61,361 nt of DNA. It comes from Deinococcus roseus. Lineage in GTDB: Bacteria > Deinococcota > Deinococci > Deinococcales > Deinococcaceae. Location: NCBI RefSeq assembly GCF_014646895.1, contig NZ_BMOD01000027.1:1-61361 (forward strand). Direction: 5' to 3'. The first letter of the stretch is position 1. Each line of letters starts with the position of its first letter. The notes under the pieces were generated by a model. The model worked only from the letters and a program-made list of their open reading frames with translations, searched no databases and was not told where the DNA came from. Below are positions 8,166 through 16,237 of this stretch, one piece after another. The translations under genes and the position numbers were made by a program.

Positions 8166-9437
8166 TCAGAACACCAGCAACTGGCACCCGTGGGCAGGCA
8201 CTGCAAAAACAAAGCCCTCCTGTGCTTTCCCGGTCCACACCTCCCGCATGGTGGGGGGAACACCGTCCAGAACCTCTGCTGGCACCTGCACTTCACAGGA
8301 CTGACCAGAGAGGTTGAACACCGCAAGATACTGCGACCCATCTTCACACCTGGACCTCCATGCCACCTGATCTCCCTCCCGCCACACCTGACGGGGTGCA
8401 ATTCCAGAGCTCTGGAGCTTCAGAGCTTCAGAATTTGTAAGCAGAGCGAGGGTGAAGGCATCCAGATCCCGCATTTCCCCACCAAACATCAGGGGGCTTC
8501 TTGCCATGCACCACAGGGTCATCAGGGTTCTTTGCTCGTCCTGGGACAGCCGACACCAGCGGTTGCCCCCTCCCCCATCCACAGAACGGATGCCAATGTG
8601 ACCCAGTGGGAGCATGTCTGCATCGGGCCAATGACCGGGGCCAATGTGGTCACTCCACTCATGACAGCGGTCAAACATCACCTCGATGTGGTCCCAGACA
8701 TCCCACAGATCGTCGGTCATGCGCCACATGCTGGCATGTTTCTTGAGGTGCTCTGCCTGCGCAAGGTCCGCAGGGCCAGGAGAAAGGCTGAGCACCATCG
8801 GTCTGCCACAGCGGTCCATGGCCTTGCGAATCAGTTCCACTTCTGCACCGTGGTAGCCATACAGCCTGGAGGCAGCGATGTCATCGACCTTCACAAAATC
8901 CACGCCCCAGGAGGCATAAAGCTCGAAAAGTGAATTGTAATATTCCTGAGCCCCAGCCTGTGAAGCGTCTACACCGTACATGTCGGTGTTCCAGGGGCAG
9001 ATGGAATTGGGGTGGGCAATGTCACGCGCTGTGGCATGGGTTCCCAGGATTGGCGTGTTCTGGTGCACAGCCTGACGGGGAATCCCCCGCATGATGTGGA
9101 TGCCAAACTTCAGCCCCAGGCTGTGCACATAAGCTGCCAGAGGTCCAAAGCCCTGCCCTCCTGACGCACTGGGAAAACGGTTGGAGGCAGGCATCAGACG
9201 GGAAAACGCATCCATCTGCAGGGGCACAAACGGACGGTACTGGGAGGAAAAAGCTCCGGGCTCGTACCACTGGATGTCCACAACAATGTACTCAAATCCG
9301 TGCTGCAGCAGGTTTGCAGCCATGTACTCTGCATTTCCCCGCACTTCATCTTCCCGCACCGAGGCCCCATAACAATCCCAGCTGTTCCAGCCCATGGGAG
9401 GGGGCAAAGCAACACCTTTTTTCTTCAGGTCGGTCAT
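8166..9437 (-). CDS. GH27 glycoside hydrolase (alpha-galactosidase or beta-L-arabinopyranosidase)
   Basis: A 423-residue cytoplasmic enzyme, without signal peptide, of the GH27 alpha-galactosidase fold. It has the N-terminal PPMGWNSWD signature, the predicted nucleophile Asp185 in FVKVDD and the acid/base Asp in WRMTDDLWD near residue 242, with a C-terminal beta domain. The usual Asp-Asp substrate-binding pair at the second strand is replaced by VVDIQWYEP, so sugar specificity may differ from plain alpha-galactosidases. GH27 also includes beta-L-arabinopyranosidases, which would suit this arabinan locus. It is the last gene of the operon and overlaps the epimerase gene by four bases. Confidence 0.85.
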   Translation of the reverse strand: MTDLKKKGVALPPPMGWNSWDCYGASVREDEVRGNAEYMAANLLQHGFEYIVVDIQWYEPGAFSSQYRPFVPLQMDAFSRLMPASNRFPSASGGQGFGPLAAYVHSLGLKFGIHIMRGIPRQAVHQNTPILGTHATARDIAHPNSICPWNTDMYGVDASQAGAQEYYNSLFELYASWGVDFVKVDDIAASRLYGYHGAEVELIRKAMDRCGRPMVLSLSPGPADLAQAEHLKKHASMWRMTDDLWDVWDHIEVMFDRCHEWSDHIGPGHWPDADMLPLGHIGIRSVDGGGGNRWCRLSQDEQRTLMTLWCMARSPLMFGGEMRDLDAFTLALLTNSEALKLQSSGIAPRQVWREGDQVAWRSRCEDGSQYLAVFNLSGQSCEVQVPAEVLDGVPPTMREVWTGKAQEGFVFAVPAHGCQLLVF

Positions 9438-10534
9438 AGGTTCAGGGGCCTCTGTTTGAAGGCATAGATGGTTCTGGAGTGAAAGGTTGTTTCAGGTTGC
9501 AAAACCGTGCTGGGAAACTGCGGCTGGTTGGGGCTGTCCGGGAAATGCTGGGTTTCCAGGCACACCCCATCGTGCTGCTGGTAACACCTGCCGTTTTTGC
9601 CGGTGACGCTCCCATCCAGAAAGTTCCCGGAGTACAGCTGCATCCCCGGTTCGGTGGTGAAGGTTTCCAGCACCCGCCCCGAAAGCGGCTCAAAAAGCGT
9701 TGCTGCATGCCTCAGACCACTGTTGCGCAGAACATAATTGTGGTCATAGCCTCCAGCAAGCTTCAGGTGCCCATCCTCGCTGCGAATTCTGGCCCCCAGG
9801 GTATGCGGCGTGCGAAAATCCAGCGCCGTACCCTGCACAGACAGCAGTTCTCCGGTGGGAATCAACTCTGCATCGGTGGGGGTGAAGGCATCTGCGTAGA
9901 TGGTCAGTTCATGGTTCAGCACGTCCCTTCTGGCGTTCCCAGAGAGGTTGAAGAACGTGTGGTTGGTCAGGTTGAGTACGGTGGTCCGGTCTGTGCTGGC
10001 CTGATAATCAATGTGCAATTCATCCAGATCGGTGAGGGTGTAGGTCACGGTCACCTGCAGGTTGCCGGGGTAACCCTCTTCTCCGTCTTTGCTCAGGTAA
10101 GAGAGCTTCACACCCACACCCTGCTCCTGCACAAAACCTGCGCTTTCCCACAACACCATGTCAAAACCCTGCGGTCCACCATGCAGGGCATTGGGACTGT
10201 TGTTGCAGGCCAGGGCATAAGTCTGACCTTCCAGCGAGAAGGTGCCATGCGCAATGCGGTTCCCAAAACGGCCAATGGTCGCCCCGAAGAACTGTGCAGT
10301 TTTGCGGTCCAGATAAGGCTCAAGCTGGTGGTGTCCCAGCACGATGTCTTCAAACCTGCCATGCCGGTCCGGGGTGCGGATGGACACCAGCACCGCGCCA
10401 AATTCGGAAACCTGCACGGTCAGGTGGTTTTTGTTGCGCAGGGTGTACAGGGACACCTGCTGCCCTGCAGGGGTGGTCCCCCAGGGTTCACGGTGGACCG
10501 AGGGGGAAACGGTTTGAGGGGTCTGGGTGGGCAT
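9434..10534 (-). CDS. galM: Aldose 1-epimerase (mutarotase)
   Basis: Interconverts alpha and beta anomers of released sugars such as galactose or arabinose so the next enzyme receives the right form. The 366-residue protein has the family's ALHGG motif with one catalytic His, NLTNHTFFNLSG with the second, and the C-terminal region (LYSGNFLDG, then CLETQHFPDSPN) that carries the catalytic Glu. It has no signal peptide. AAAGGAG lies ahead of the ATG. It overlaps GH27 by four bases, so the two are coupled. Confidence 0.9.
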   Translation of the reverse strand: MPTQTPQTVSPSVHREPWGTTPAGQQVSLYTLRNKNHLTVQVSEFGAVLVSIRTPDRHGRFEDIVLGHHQLEPYLDRKTAQFFGATIGRFGNRIAHGTFSLEGQTYALACNNSPNALHGGPQGFDMVLWESAGFVQEQGVGVKLSYLSKDGEEGYPGNLQVTVTYTLTDLDELHIDYQASTDRTTVLNLTNHTFFNLSGNARRDVLNHELTIYADAFTPTDAELIPTGELLSVQGTALDFRTPHTLGARIRSEDGHLKLAGGYDHNYVLRNSGLRHAATLFEPLSGRVLETFTTEPGMQLYSGNFLDGSVTGKNGRCYQQHDGVCLETQHFPDSPNQPQFPSTVLQPETTFHSRTIYAFKQRPLNL

Positions 10535-10563
10535 GAAACTCCTTTAATGAGACAAAAAGCAGA

Positions 10564-10638
10564 TGTAGGGGCGAGGCGTGCCTCGCCCCGTGCAAGAAAC
10601 CTCAAACGCAATGTGTAGGGGCGAGGCATGCCTCGCCC
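10564..10638. repeat. Two copies of a 25-base palindromic repeat
   Basis: TGTAGGGGCGAGGC-[A/G]-TGCCTCGCCC occurs at 10564-10588 and 10614-10638, 50 bases apart. Each copy is a near-perfect hairpin. They lie between the end of the GH51 gene and the start of the epimerase gene, where they may form RNA hairpins inside the operon transcript. The form is that of a dispersed bacterial palindromic repeat. Confidence 0.85.
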
Positions 10639-10651
10639 AATGGCAAAAACC

Positions 10652-12154
10652 TCAGTGGGAAAACCGCAAAGTCGCCATGCTGTGAGGTGGCAGCACAGCA
10701 GTCCAGGTGTTGCCAGTTCGCTGCACCTCCAGAGGTTGCAAAGACACCCGTTCTGGCTGGTCGTAGGTGTTGGTGGCATCTGGAGCAGGACCAGAAAGAA
10801 TTTCGGCAGCAAGCAGCGTTTCAGGCAGGTCGTGCAGCACAATCTGGTTTGCTTCGCTGATGTGGCGGTTGATCACCGTAACGGTGGTCTTCCCGTCTTT
10901 CTGGCTGGCCGTTGCGGTGATGCGGGGCATTTTGAACACCCGGTCCGTTTGCACCTCTACCCGGCAACTGGTGGCCCCGATGTGGTGCTCGTGCAGCTTG
11001 AGGGCGTGGTAGGTGGGGGTCAGGAACATCTTCTCCCCCTCGGTCATGGCCACGCTCTGCAGAACGTTGACGATCTGGGCGAGGTTGGCCAGACCCAGGA
11101 TGTTGGCCTGCCTGTGGAACCCTTCCAGCGCAATGCCCACAGAAAGTGCATCCCTGAGGGTGTTGGCCTGCTCGAAGTTGTTGGGGCGGCTGTCATCGTG
11201 AGGACCGGGACCCCAGGGACGGGTTTCAGGGTGCCAGACGCCATACTCGTCCATGGCGACCTTGATGTTCTTGCGGCCTCTGGCGTATCTGTCGATGGTG
11301 CGTTTGGCCCGCACAATGGCTTCCTCGGTGGTGTCTGCCTCCGAGAGCAGGGTGTAATAGTTTTCTTCCGAGAAGCCCGTTTCTGCACCCCCATCAATCC
11401 AGTATGTGTGAACAGACAGGTGATCAATCAAATCGATGTGGTCCTGGATGTGCTCCATGAAGATCTCGTTCCAGAAGGTCTCCATGTGGTCTGCACGGGC
11501 CGCCGCAACCTCATCGTTCCCCACGGCCACCAGTTCCACAGCAGGATCCACGTGCTTCATCATCACGCCGTAACGTTTGAATTCCGCAGCGTAGGTTTTT
11601 GCATCGTAACGCCCGCCGCAGTCCCAGCTCTCGTTGCCCACCCCCCAGAGTTTCACGTCCCAGGGGTCTTTTCTGCCGTTCTTCTGGCGTTCACGGGTGA
11701 CGGTGGTGTCTGCACTTCCGCTGGTGTACTCCAGCCAGTCGCACATCTCCTGCACGCTGCCAGAAGCCATGTTTCCGGCCAGGTAAGCCTCAGACTGCAG
11801 CAAATCACAGAGGTCCATGAATTCATGGGTGCCCAGTTCGTTGGTGTCGGTCACGCGGGTGCCGCAGGAAATCCCCAGTCTGGGGGTGCGCTGCCCGATC
11901 CCATCCCGCCAGTGGTAGTGGTCTGCGTAACACCCTCCAGGCCAGCGGATCATGGGAACCGGCATCTGCTGCAACGCAGAAATCAGGTCACTCCTCCAGC
12001 CTCTGGTGTTGGGAATCTGGGACTGGGGGCCAACCCACAACCCGTCGTAACAACAGCGGGCGAGGTGTTCTGCGAAGTGTCCGTAAAAACGGGGGGAAAT
12101 CAGGCCGATGGGGGTGGTGATTTTCAGGTGGGTGGTGTTCATGGATGGGGTCAT
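10652..12154 (-). CDS. GH51 alpha-L-arabinofuranosidase (first of two)
   Basis: Releases terminal alpha-L-arabinofuranose from arabino-oligosaccharides in the cytoplasm; there is no signal peptide. The TIM barrel shows the acid/base Glu in WGVGNES (residue 175 from this start) and the nucleophile Glu in AMDEYGVWH (303), then a C-terminal beta domain. About 500 residues, normal for GH51. The open frame extends upstream to 12292, but that part translates the GCCGAGA repeat element, so I chose ATG 12154 (MTPSMNTTH); ATG 12142 is an alternative. The protein is clearly diverged from the second GH51 in the same locus, suggesting a different linkage preference. Confidence 0.9.
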   Translation of the reverse strand: MTPSMNTTHLKITTPIGLISPRFYGHFAEHLARCCYDGLWVGPQSQIPNTRGWRSDLISALQQMPVPMIRWPGGCYADHYHWRDGIGQRTPRLGISCGTRVTDTNELGTHEFMDLCDLLQSEAYLAGNMASGSVQEMCDWLEYTSGSADTTVTRERQKNGRKDPWDVKLWGVGNESWDCGGRYDAKTYAAEFKRYGVMMKHVDPAVELVAVGNDEVAAARADHMETFWNEIFMEHIQDHIDLIDHLSVHTYWIDGGAETGFSEENYYTLLSEADTTEEAIVRAKRTIDRYARGRKNIKVAMDEYGVWHPETRPWGPGPHDDSRPNNFEQANTLRDALSVGIALEGFHRQANILGLANLAQIVNVLQSVAMTEGEKMFLTPTYHALKLHEHHIGATSCRVEVQTDRVFKMPRITATASQKDGKTTVTVINRHISEANQIVLHDLPETLLAAEILSGPAPDATNTYDQPERVSLQPLEVQRTGNTWTAVLPPHSMATLRFSH

Positions 12155-12177
12155 GGTGTGGGTCTTTCTGGGAATGT

Positions 12178-12377
12178 AGGCCGAGACCGAGAGCCGAGAG
12201 CCGGCGGCCCAGCGCCGACCGGGCCGTCCCGGAGGCGCGTAGTCAGGGCCAAGACAGAGCCGAGAGCCGAGAGCGTAAGGTGCTTTAGCCAAAACTTTGT
12301 GTCAAATGCTGATCGCTGATCGCTGACGGCTGACCGCTGATGGCTTTTTGCCCTCGGCCCTCGGCTCTCGGCAAGCC
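12178..12377. repeat. Heptanucleotide-repeat element A (GCCGAGA / GCTGATC / GCCCTCG units)
   Basis: A roughly 200-base element fills the gap between the GH43-lectin stop and the GH51 start. It holds runs of GCCGAGA-type heptads (12180-12205 and 12265-12285), a GCGTAAGGTGCTTT tail, five GCTGATC-like heptads (about 12310-12343) and a closing run GCCCTCGGCCCTCGGCTCTCGGC whose TCTCGGC can pair with GCCGAGA. The same design recurs at 17768-17888. Confidence 0.8.
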
Positions 12378-13829
12378 TTACTTCACAACAACAAATTTCC
12401 AGTTCTGCGCAGGGTGGTTGTTGGGCACCCAGGTGCGCACGTCCGTTCCAGGGTTGCCGCCAGCGAACACGCTGTCCACGGCCAGGAAGGTTTTCTCCCC
12501 GACCAGGCGCACGTAACCAAGACCCATGTCGTCTGCAAACCAGTTCTGTGCGAAAAGGTCATTGCAGGTCCACACGTCGATGTTGGTTCCGGGGGCAGCA
12601 TTGCCGCCTTGCAAATCGAGGCACAAATCTTTGTTGCCGACCATGCTGCGCAGACGGAAGTAGCCTTCCTTGACGCTTTCCAGCTTCCACTGTTGCTGGG
12701 CTTTGCCGCTGCAGGTCCACTGGATCACGTCGGTGCCAGGGGTGGTCCCGCCGTCTTTGACATCCAGGCACAGGTTGTTGACGTGGTTTTTGAGGGTGTA
12801 GGTTTCCCCGACTTTCAGGTCATCCCCTGTGCCTCTTTCCTCAAAATGCGGCCAGCCGTTCTTCCAGGAGATCTTGCGCACCTGCATTCTGGGGTTCCCG
12901 AAGTAACTGCTGTCGTAATGGTGGTAAACCATGTAACTGCTGTCTCCTTCAGTGAACACGTCCTGACCTCCGGGGGCTTTCTGGCTCAGGTAAGTGTTGA
13001 GGAGGATGGTTCCCCCTCCATCTTTCAGGTCCAGACCCTTCTGGTCCAGGTAAGGGCCTTTGATGTCTTTGCTGCGGCCCAATGCAATTTTGTAGGTGCT
13101 GTTCAGACCCTGACAGCAGAAATCCCAGGACATGAACAGGTAGAAATACCCGTCTTTTTTCAGAATTGCAGGCGCTTCCAGAGGGTTCCATTCCGTTTTG
13201 GGCCGGTTCGCAAGGGTCACGATGTCACCCTGGGGGGTCTTGAAGTCCTTCAGTTCGGTGATTTTCAGACCGCTGGCAAAAGAACCGAAGGACAGGTACC
13301 ACTTGCCATCCACAATGGACACATCCGGGTCAATGGCGTTGTAATCCTGCACTCCCGCTTTGGAGGTGAGCACCACCCCTTCATCCGTCCAGGTGCTGGT
13401 TTTGCAGGGGTCTGTGCTGCTGGTCACCCCAATGGCGGAATTGTTGGTCCCAAACTCGGAAACAGCGTAGTACAGGAAGTATTTTTTGGAGGCAGCGTCG
13501 TAGACCACATCTGGAGCCCACACGTTCCCGGTCTTAAAGGCTTTGGTGATTTCTGGGGCAGGAATTTCTCCGATGGTGACCCAGGGACCGGAAGCATCTC
13601 CCTGAGACACGTGCACCAGAATGCCACCAGGGTTGGTGTTTTCGCGGCCAAGGCCGGTGGAGAAAGCACAGTAGGTGTCTCCAGCTTTGATCAGGGTGGG
13701 ATCATGCGCCCCGAGTTCCCCGGACATGTTCAGCAGGGATTTCTCAGGGGCCGGGGGAGTGACTGGCACAGGCGCGTTGGCACAGGACACCAGAGAGAGG
13801 GCAGCAATGATGGGCAGGGTGTGTTTCAT
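12378..13829 (-). CDS. GH43 endo-arabinanase lipoprotein with C-terminal ricin-type lectin domain
   Basis: Cuts alpha-1,5-arabinan outside the cytoplasm. The N-terminus is a lipoprotein signal (lipobox LVSC). A five-bladed GH43 domain follows with the catalytic base Asp in GAHDPTL, the second Asp in YNAIDPD and the acid Glu in LEAPAIL. From about residue 350 there is a beta-trefoil ricin-B/CBM13 domain with three repeats carrying QQW or QNW motifs (QQQWKL, AQNWFA, AQNWKF), probably binding the polymer. The start at 13829 has a perfect GGAGG site; the longer frame to 13844 is unlikely. It is related to the other GH43 in the locus but adds the lectin domain and a lipid anchor. Confidence 0.9.
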   Translation of the reverse strand: MKHTLPIIAALSLVSCANAPVPVTPPAPEKSLLNMSGELGAHDPTLIKAGDTYCAFSTGLGRENTNPGGILVHVSQGDASGPWVTIGEIPAPEITKAFKTGNVWAPDVVYDAASKKYFLYYAVSEFGTNNSAIGVTSSTDPCKTSTWTDEGVVLTSKAGVQDYNAIDPDVSIVDGKWYLSFGSFASGLKITELKDFKTPQGDIVTLANRPKTEWNPLEAPAILKKDGYFYLFMSWDFCCQGLNSTYKIALGRSKDIKGPYLDQKGLDLKDGGGTILLNTYLSQKAPGGQDVFTEGDSSYMVYHHYDSSYFGNPRMQVRKISWKNGWPHFEERGTGDDLKVGETYTLKNHVNNLCLDVKDGGTTPGTDVIQWTCSGKAQQQWKLESVKEGYFRLRSMVGNKDLCLDLQGGNAAPGTNIDVWTCNDLFAQNWFADDMGLGYVRLVGEKTFLAVDSVFAGGNPGTDVRTWVPNNHPAQNWKFVVVK

Positions 13830-14154
13830 AAAACCTCCAGGCATGCCAGGAGCCAGAGGCCGAAAGCGTGTGCAGTCGGCTGCTGGTCTGGTCGTTGGGT
13901 TGTTGGGTTGGGAATGTTTTTGTGGTTTTCTTGTGAAAAGCCCATCAGTACAGGTTCATGGGCACAATTCAGGGCCAGTGCAGGTCAGGCTGCAGCAGGA
14001 TGTTTCTTGGGGGATGTTTCTTGTGGGATGGGGCAGGTCTGCTGACCTTCAACCCCGAGCACAAGATGTTCTTGCTTCTGTCTTTCACACGGGATGTGAA
14101 ACGGTTGGGTTGGTGGGTGTCCTGCTGCTCAAACCTGATGCAGAGAGGTTTTGC
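13830..14154. other. Intergenic stretch within the arabinan operon
   Basis: About 325 bases between the dehydrogenase and the lectin-bearing GH43. A direct repeat, GATGTTTCTTG, occurs twice near 14001-14024, and a G/T-rich TTGGGTTG run lies near 13895-13915. No gene or clear terminator was seen. An internal promoter is possible but not demonstrable. Confidence 0.4.
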
Positions 14155-15210
14155 TCAGGCGTTCTCTGTGGGAGCGCCCACCCGCACCACCACTTTCAGC
14201 ACCTCTGGCAGCAGTTCTGCATGGGTTCTGAACGCCTCCTGCACCTCACTTAAAGGGTAAATGTGGGACACGATCTCTTCGAGTCTGATCTGTCCGGTCT
14301 GCACCAGACGGATGCAGGCAGGATAGGTGTGCTTCATGCGGCGGGCGAACACCAGGGTCAGGCCTTTTCTGCGGGCCAGGGCGTGTTGCACCTCGCACCG
14401 GTCATCTCCGGGGATGCCCACCAGCACCAGACGGGCTCCGGGTCTGCACAGTTCTGCACCCAGTTGCACGGCGGGGCCTGCCCATGCGGCTTCAAAAACC
14501 ACGTCGTAATCGCCTCCCATGGTGTAGGAGGCTTCATGGGTGTCGGTTGCGCCCCACTGCTCAGCGGCTTTTCTGCGCCACGCCAGGGGTTCAATCACCG
14601 TCAATTGGGTCACGCCAGAAAGGGCCAGCAGTTTGGTCAGCAAAAGTCCAATGGGGCCAGCACCGATCACGGCCACCCGGTCCCCCACATCCACCTGTCC
14701 CAGACGCACAGCATGCAGGGACACACCCAGAGCCTCCAGCAAAGCTCCGGCATCGTTGCTGACCTCATCAGGAAGAATGAAGCAGTTCTTTGCCGGGACC
14801 GTCATGCTGTCCTGCAAAGCTCCGTGGTGCGGATACACCCCTAAAAAAGTGTGGTGGGGGCACAGGTTGGGGTGCCCCTCCTCGCACTGTCTGCAGTGAC
14901 CGCAGGCCACGTGGGGTTCCACGGCAACGCGGTCCCCAACACGCAGAATCTGGTGGTCTCCCCCTCTGGCTTCTGGGGCCACTTCGGTGATTTCACCGCA
15001 GAATTCGTGGCCCAGAATCAGGGGGGTTTTGATGCTGGTGTCTCCAATGCGGTAATCCTGGTACATGTGGATGTCACTGCCGCACACCCCCACACTCAGC
15101 ACCCGAATCCGCACTTCTCCCGCTTTTAAAGCCTGAAGTTCTGGGGAAGGACCGACCTCGAAGGTTTCCTTCGCAGTCAGGTAAGCAGCCTGGGTGATGG
15201 GCGAGGTCAT
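14155..15210 (-). CDS. Zinc-dependent medium-chain dehydrogenase
   Basis: A 351-residue NAD(P)-dependent polyol/sugar dehydrogenase of the sorbitol/threonine dehydrogenase group. Catalytic zinc ligands are in VGVCGSDIH and GHEFCGE; the four-Cys structural zinc site is CGHCRQC...NLC; the Rossmann motif is VIGAGPIG. It has no signal peptide. Its ATG at 15210 overlaps the stop of the upstream GH43 by four bases, so it belongs to the arabinan operon. A role in oxidising arabinose, arabitol or another released sugar is inferred from position only. The frame extending to 15264 lies inside the GH43 gene. Confidence 0.85.
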   Translation of the reverse strand: MTSPITQAAYLTAKETFEVGPSPELQALKAGEVRIRVLSVGVCGSDIHMYQDYRIGDTSIKTPLILGHEFCGEITEVAPEARGGDHQILRVGDRVAVEPHVACGHCRQCEEGHPNLCPHHTFLGVYPHHGALQDSMTVPAKNCFILPDEVSNDAGALLEALGVSLHAVRLGQVDVGDRVAVIGAGPIGLLLTKLLALSGVTQLTVIEPLAWRRKAAEQWGATDTHEASYTMGGDYDVVFEAAWAGPAVQLGAELCRPGARLVLVGIPGDDRCEVQHALARRKGLTLVFARRMKHTYPACIRLVQTGQIRLEEIVSHIYPLSEVQEAFRTHAELLPEVLKVVVRVGAPTENA

Positions 15211-16226
15211 TGGGAGGCCTCGTAGTCTCCGGGGTTCACGGAGGGCCAGCCGTCTCTGTCCCACTGCAGTTCCGTGACTTGCAGGGTGATGCTGCCCATC
15301 AGGTCACCATCGTAGAAGTGGTGGGCCAGCAGGTAACGGTCTCCGTCTTTGTAAACAGATTGCCCACCAGGACCGACAAAACGCCCGGTGGTTTCCAGCA
15401 GCAAGCTTCCGCCACCTTCTGCCATGTCCTTGCCGTTTCTGTCCAGGTAAGGTCCGGTAATGGTCCTGGAGCGGCCCACCATCATCTTGTAGGTGCTGTC
15501 CAGTCCCGCGCAGCAGCGGTCAAAAGACACGAACAGGTAGTAATACCCGTCCCGTTCCAGCAGGGCAGGCGCTTCGATGGCTCCGCCGCCTCTGGAGGCA
15601 AGCTTGTAAATCTCTGGGTTGCTGTTCAGCAAAAGGCCCGTGCTGGGGTCCAGTTCACGCATTTTGATGCCGTCCCAGAAAGATCCAAAGGCCAGCCAGG
15701 AGCGTCCGTCCGGGGTGTCCAGACGGGCAGGGTCAATGGCGTTCCAGTTGTCCATGCCTGCCATGCTTCTAAGCACCATGCCTCTGTCCTGCCATTTGTA
15801 ATTGGGATTTTTGGGGTCCAGGGTGGTGTTGGTCAGGAGTCCTATGGCGCTCTCGTTGGTGCCAAAGTGGCTGGCTGCGTAGTACAGGTAATACACGCCG
15901 TCTTTTTTGTAGACTTCGGGGGCCCACAAATTGGGCACCACGAAAAGCTCGGGCATGATCCAGTCGGGCTGCTCATCCAGCACCGAACCGAGTTTTTGCC
16001 AGTCCTTGAGGTCTTTTGAGGCCCGAACCTGAATGTTGCCCCCAGCGTACATCGGGTCTCCCGTGGAGAACACATAATAGGTATCGCCGTCTTTGAAGAT
16101 TCCTGGGTCGTGTGCGCCCAGATCGCCTGTCAGTCCCTGTGTTGTTCCCTGTGTCATTCCATGTCCTCCCAAAAGCAGGGTGCCCAGCAGGGCGAGGTTT
16201 TTCAGGGGTTTTTTCCAGAAGGTCAT
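15207..16226 (-). CDS. Secreted GH43 endo-alpha-1,5-arabinanase
   Basis: A 339-residue secreted enzyme with a Sec signal peptide (NLALLGTLLLGG...MTQG) and a single GH43 domain: catalytic base Asp in GAHDPGI, pKa-modulating Asp in WNAIDPA, acid Glu in IEAPALL. It depolymerises arabinan so that oligomers can be imported by the ABC transporter encoded upstream. AAAGGAG lies before the ATG. It sits between GH51 (11 bases) and the dehydrogenase (4-base overlap), so it is tightly coupled. It has no carbohydrate-binding module, in contrast with the second GH43. Confidence 0.9.
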   Translation of the reverse strand: MTFWKKPLKNLALLGTLLLGGHGMTQGTTQGLTGDLGAHDPGIFKDGDTYYVFSTGDPMYAGGNIQVRASKDLKDWQKLGSVLDEQPDWIMPELFVVPNLWAPEVYKKDGVYYLYYAASHFGTNESAIGLLTNTTLDPKNPNYKWQDRGMVLRSMAGMDNWNAIDPARLDTPDGRSWLAFGSFWDGIKMRELDPSTGLLLNSNPEIYKLASRGGGAIEAPALLERDGYYYLFVSFDRCCAGLDSTYKMMVGRSRTITGPYLDRNGKDMAEGGGSLLLETTGRFVGPGGQSVYKDGDRYLLAHHFYDGDLMGSITLQVTELQWDRDGWPSVNPGDYEASQ

Positions 16227-16237
16227 GCCACACTCCT

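Noticed and set aside
8403..8440. GAGCTCTGGAGCTTCAGAGCTTCAG resembling the AT-rich intergenic repeats at 30.7 and 60.2 kb
   Set aside because: It lies in the middle of the GH27 coding sequence at a conserved part of the protein, so chance similarity is more likely than an inserted repeat.
10628..12319. Long plus-strand open frame opposite the GH51 gene
   Set aside because: It is the mirror of a gene with clear catalytic motifs; the translation is low-complexity and has no recognisable domain.
12310..12343. Five-unit heptad array considered as a CRISPR remnant
   Set aside because: Units are 7 bases, head to tail and without spacers; no cas gene is present.
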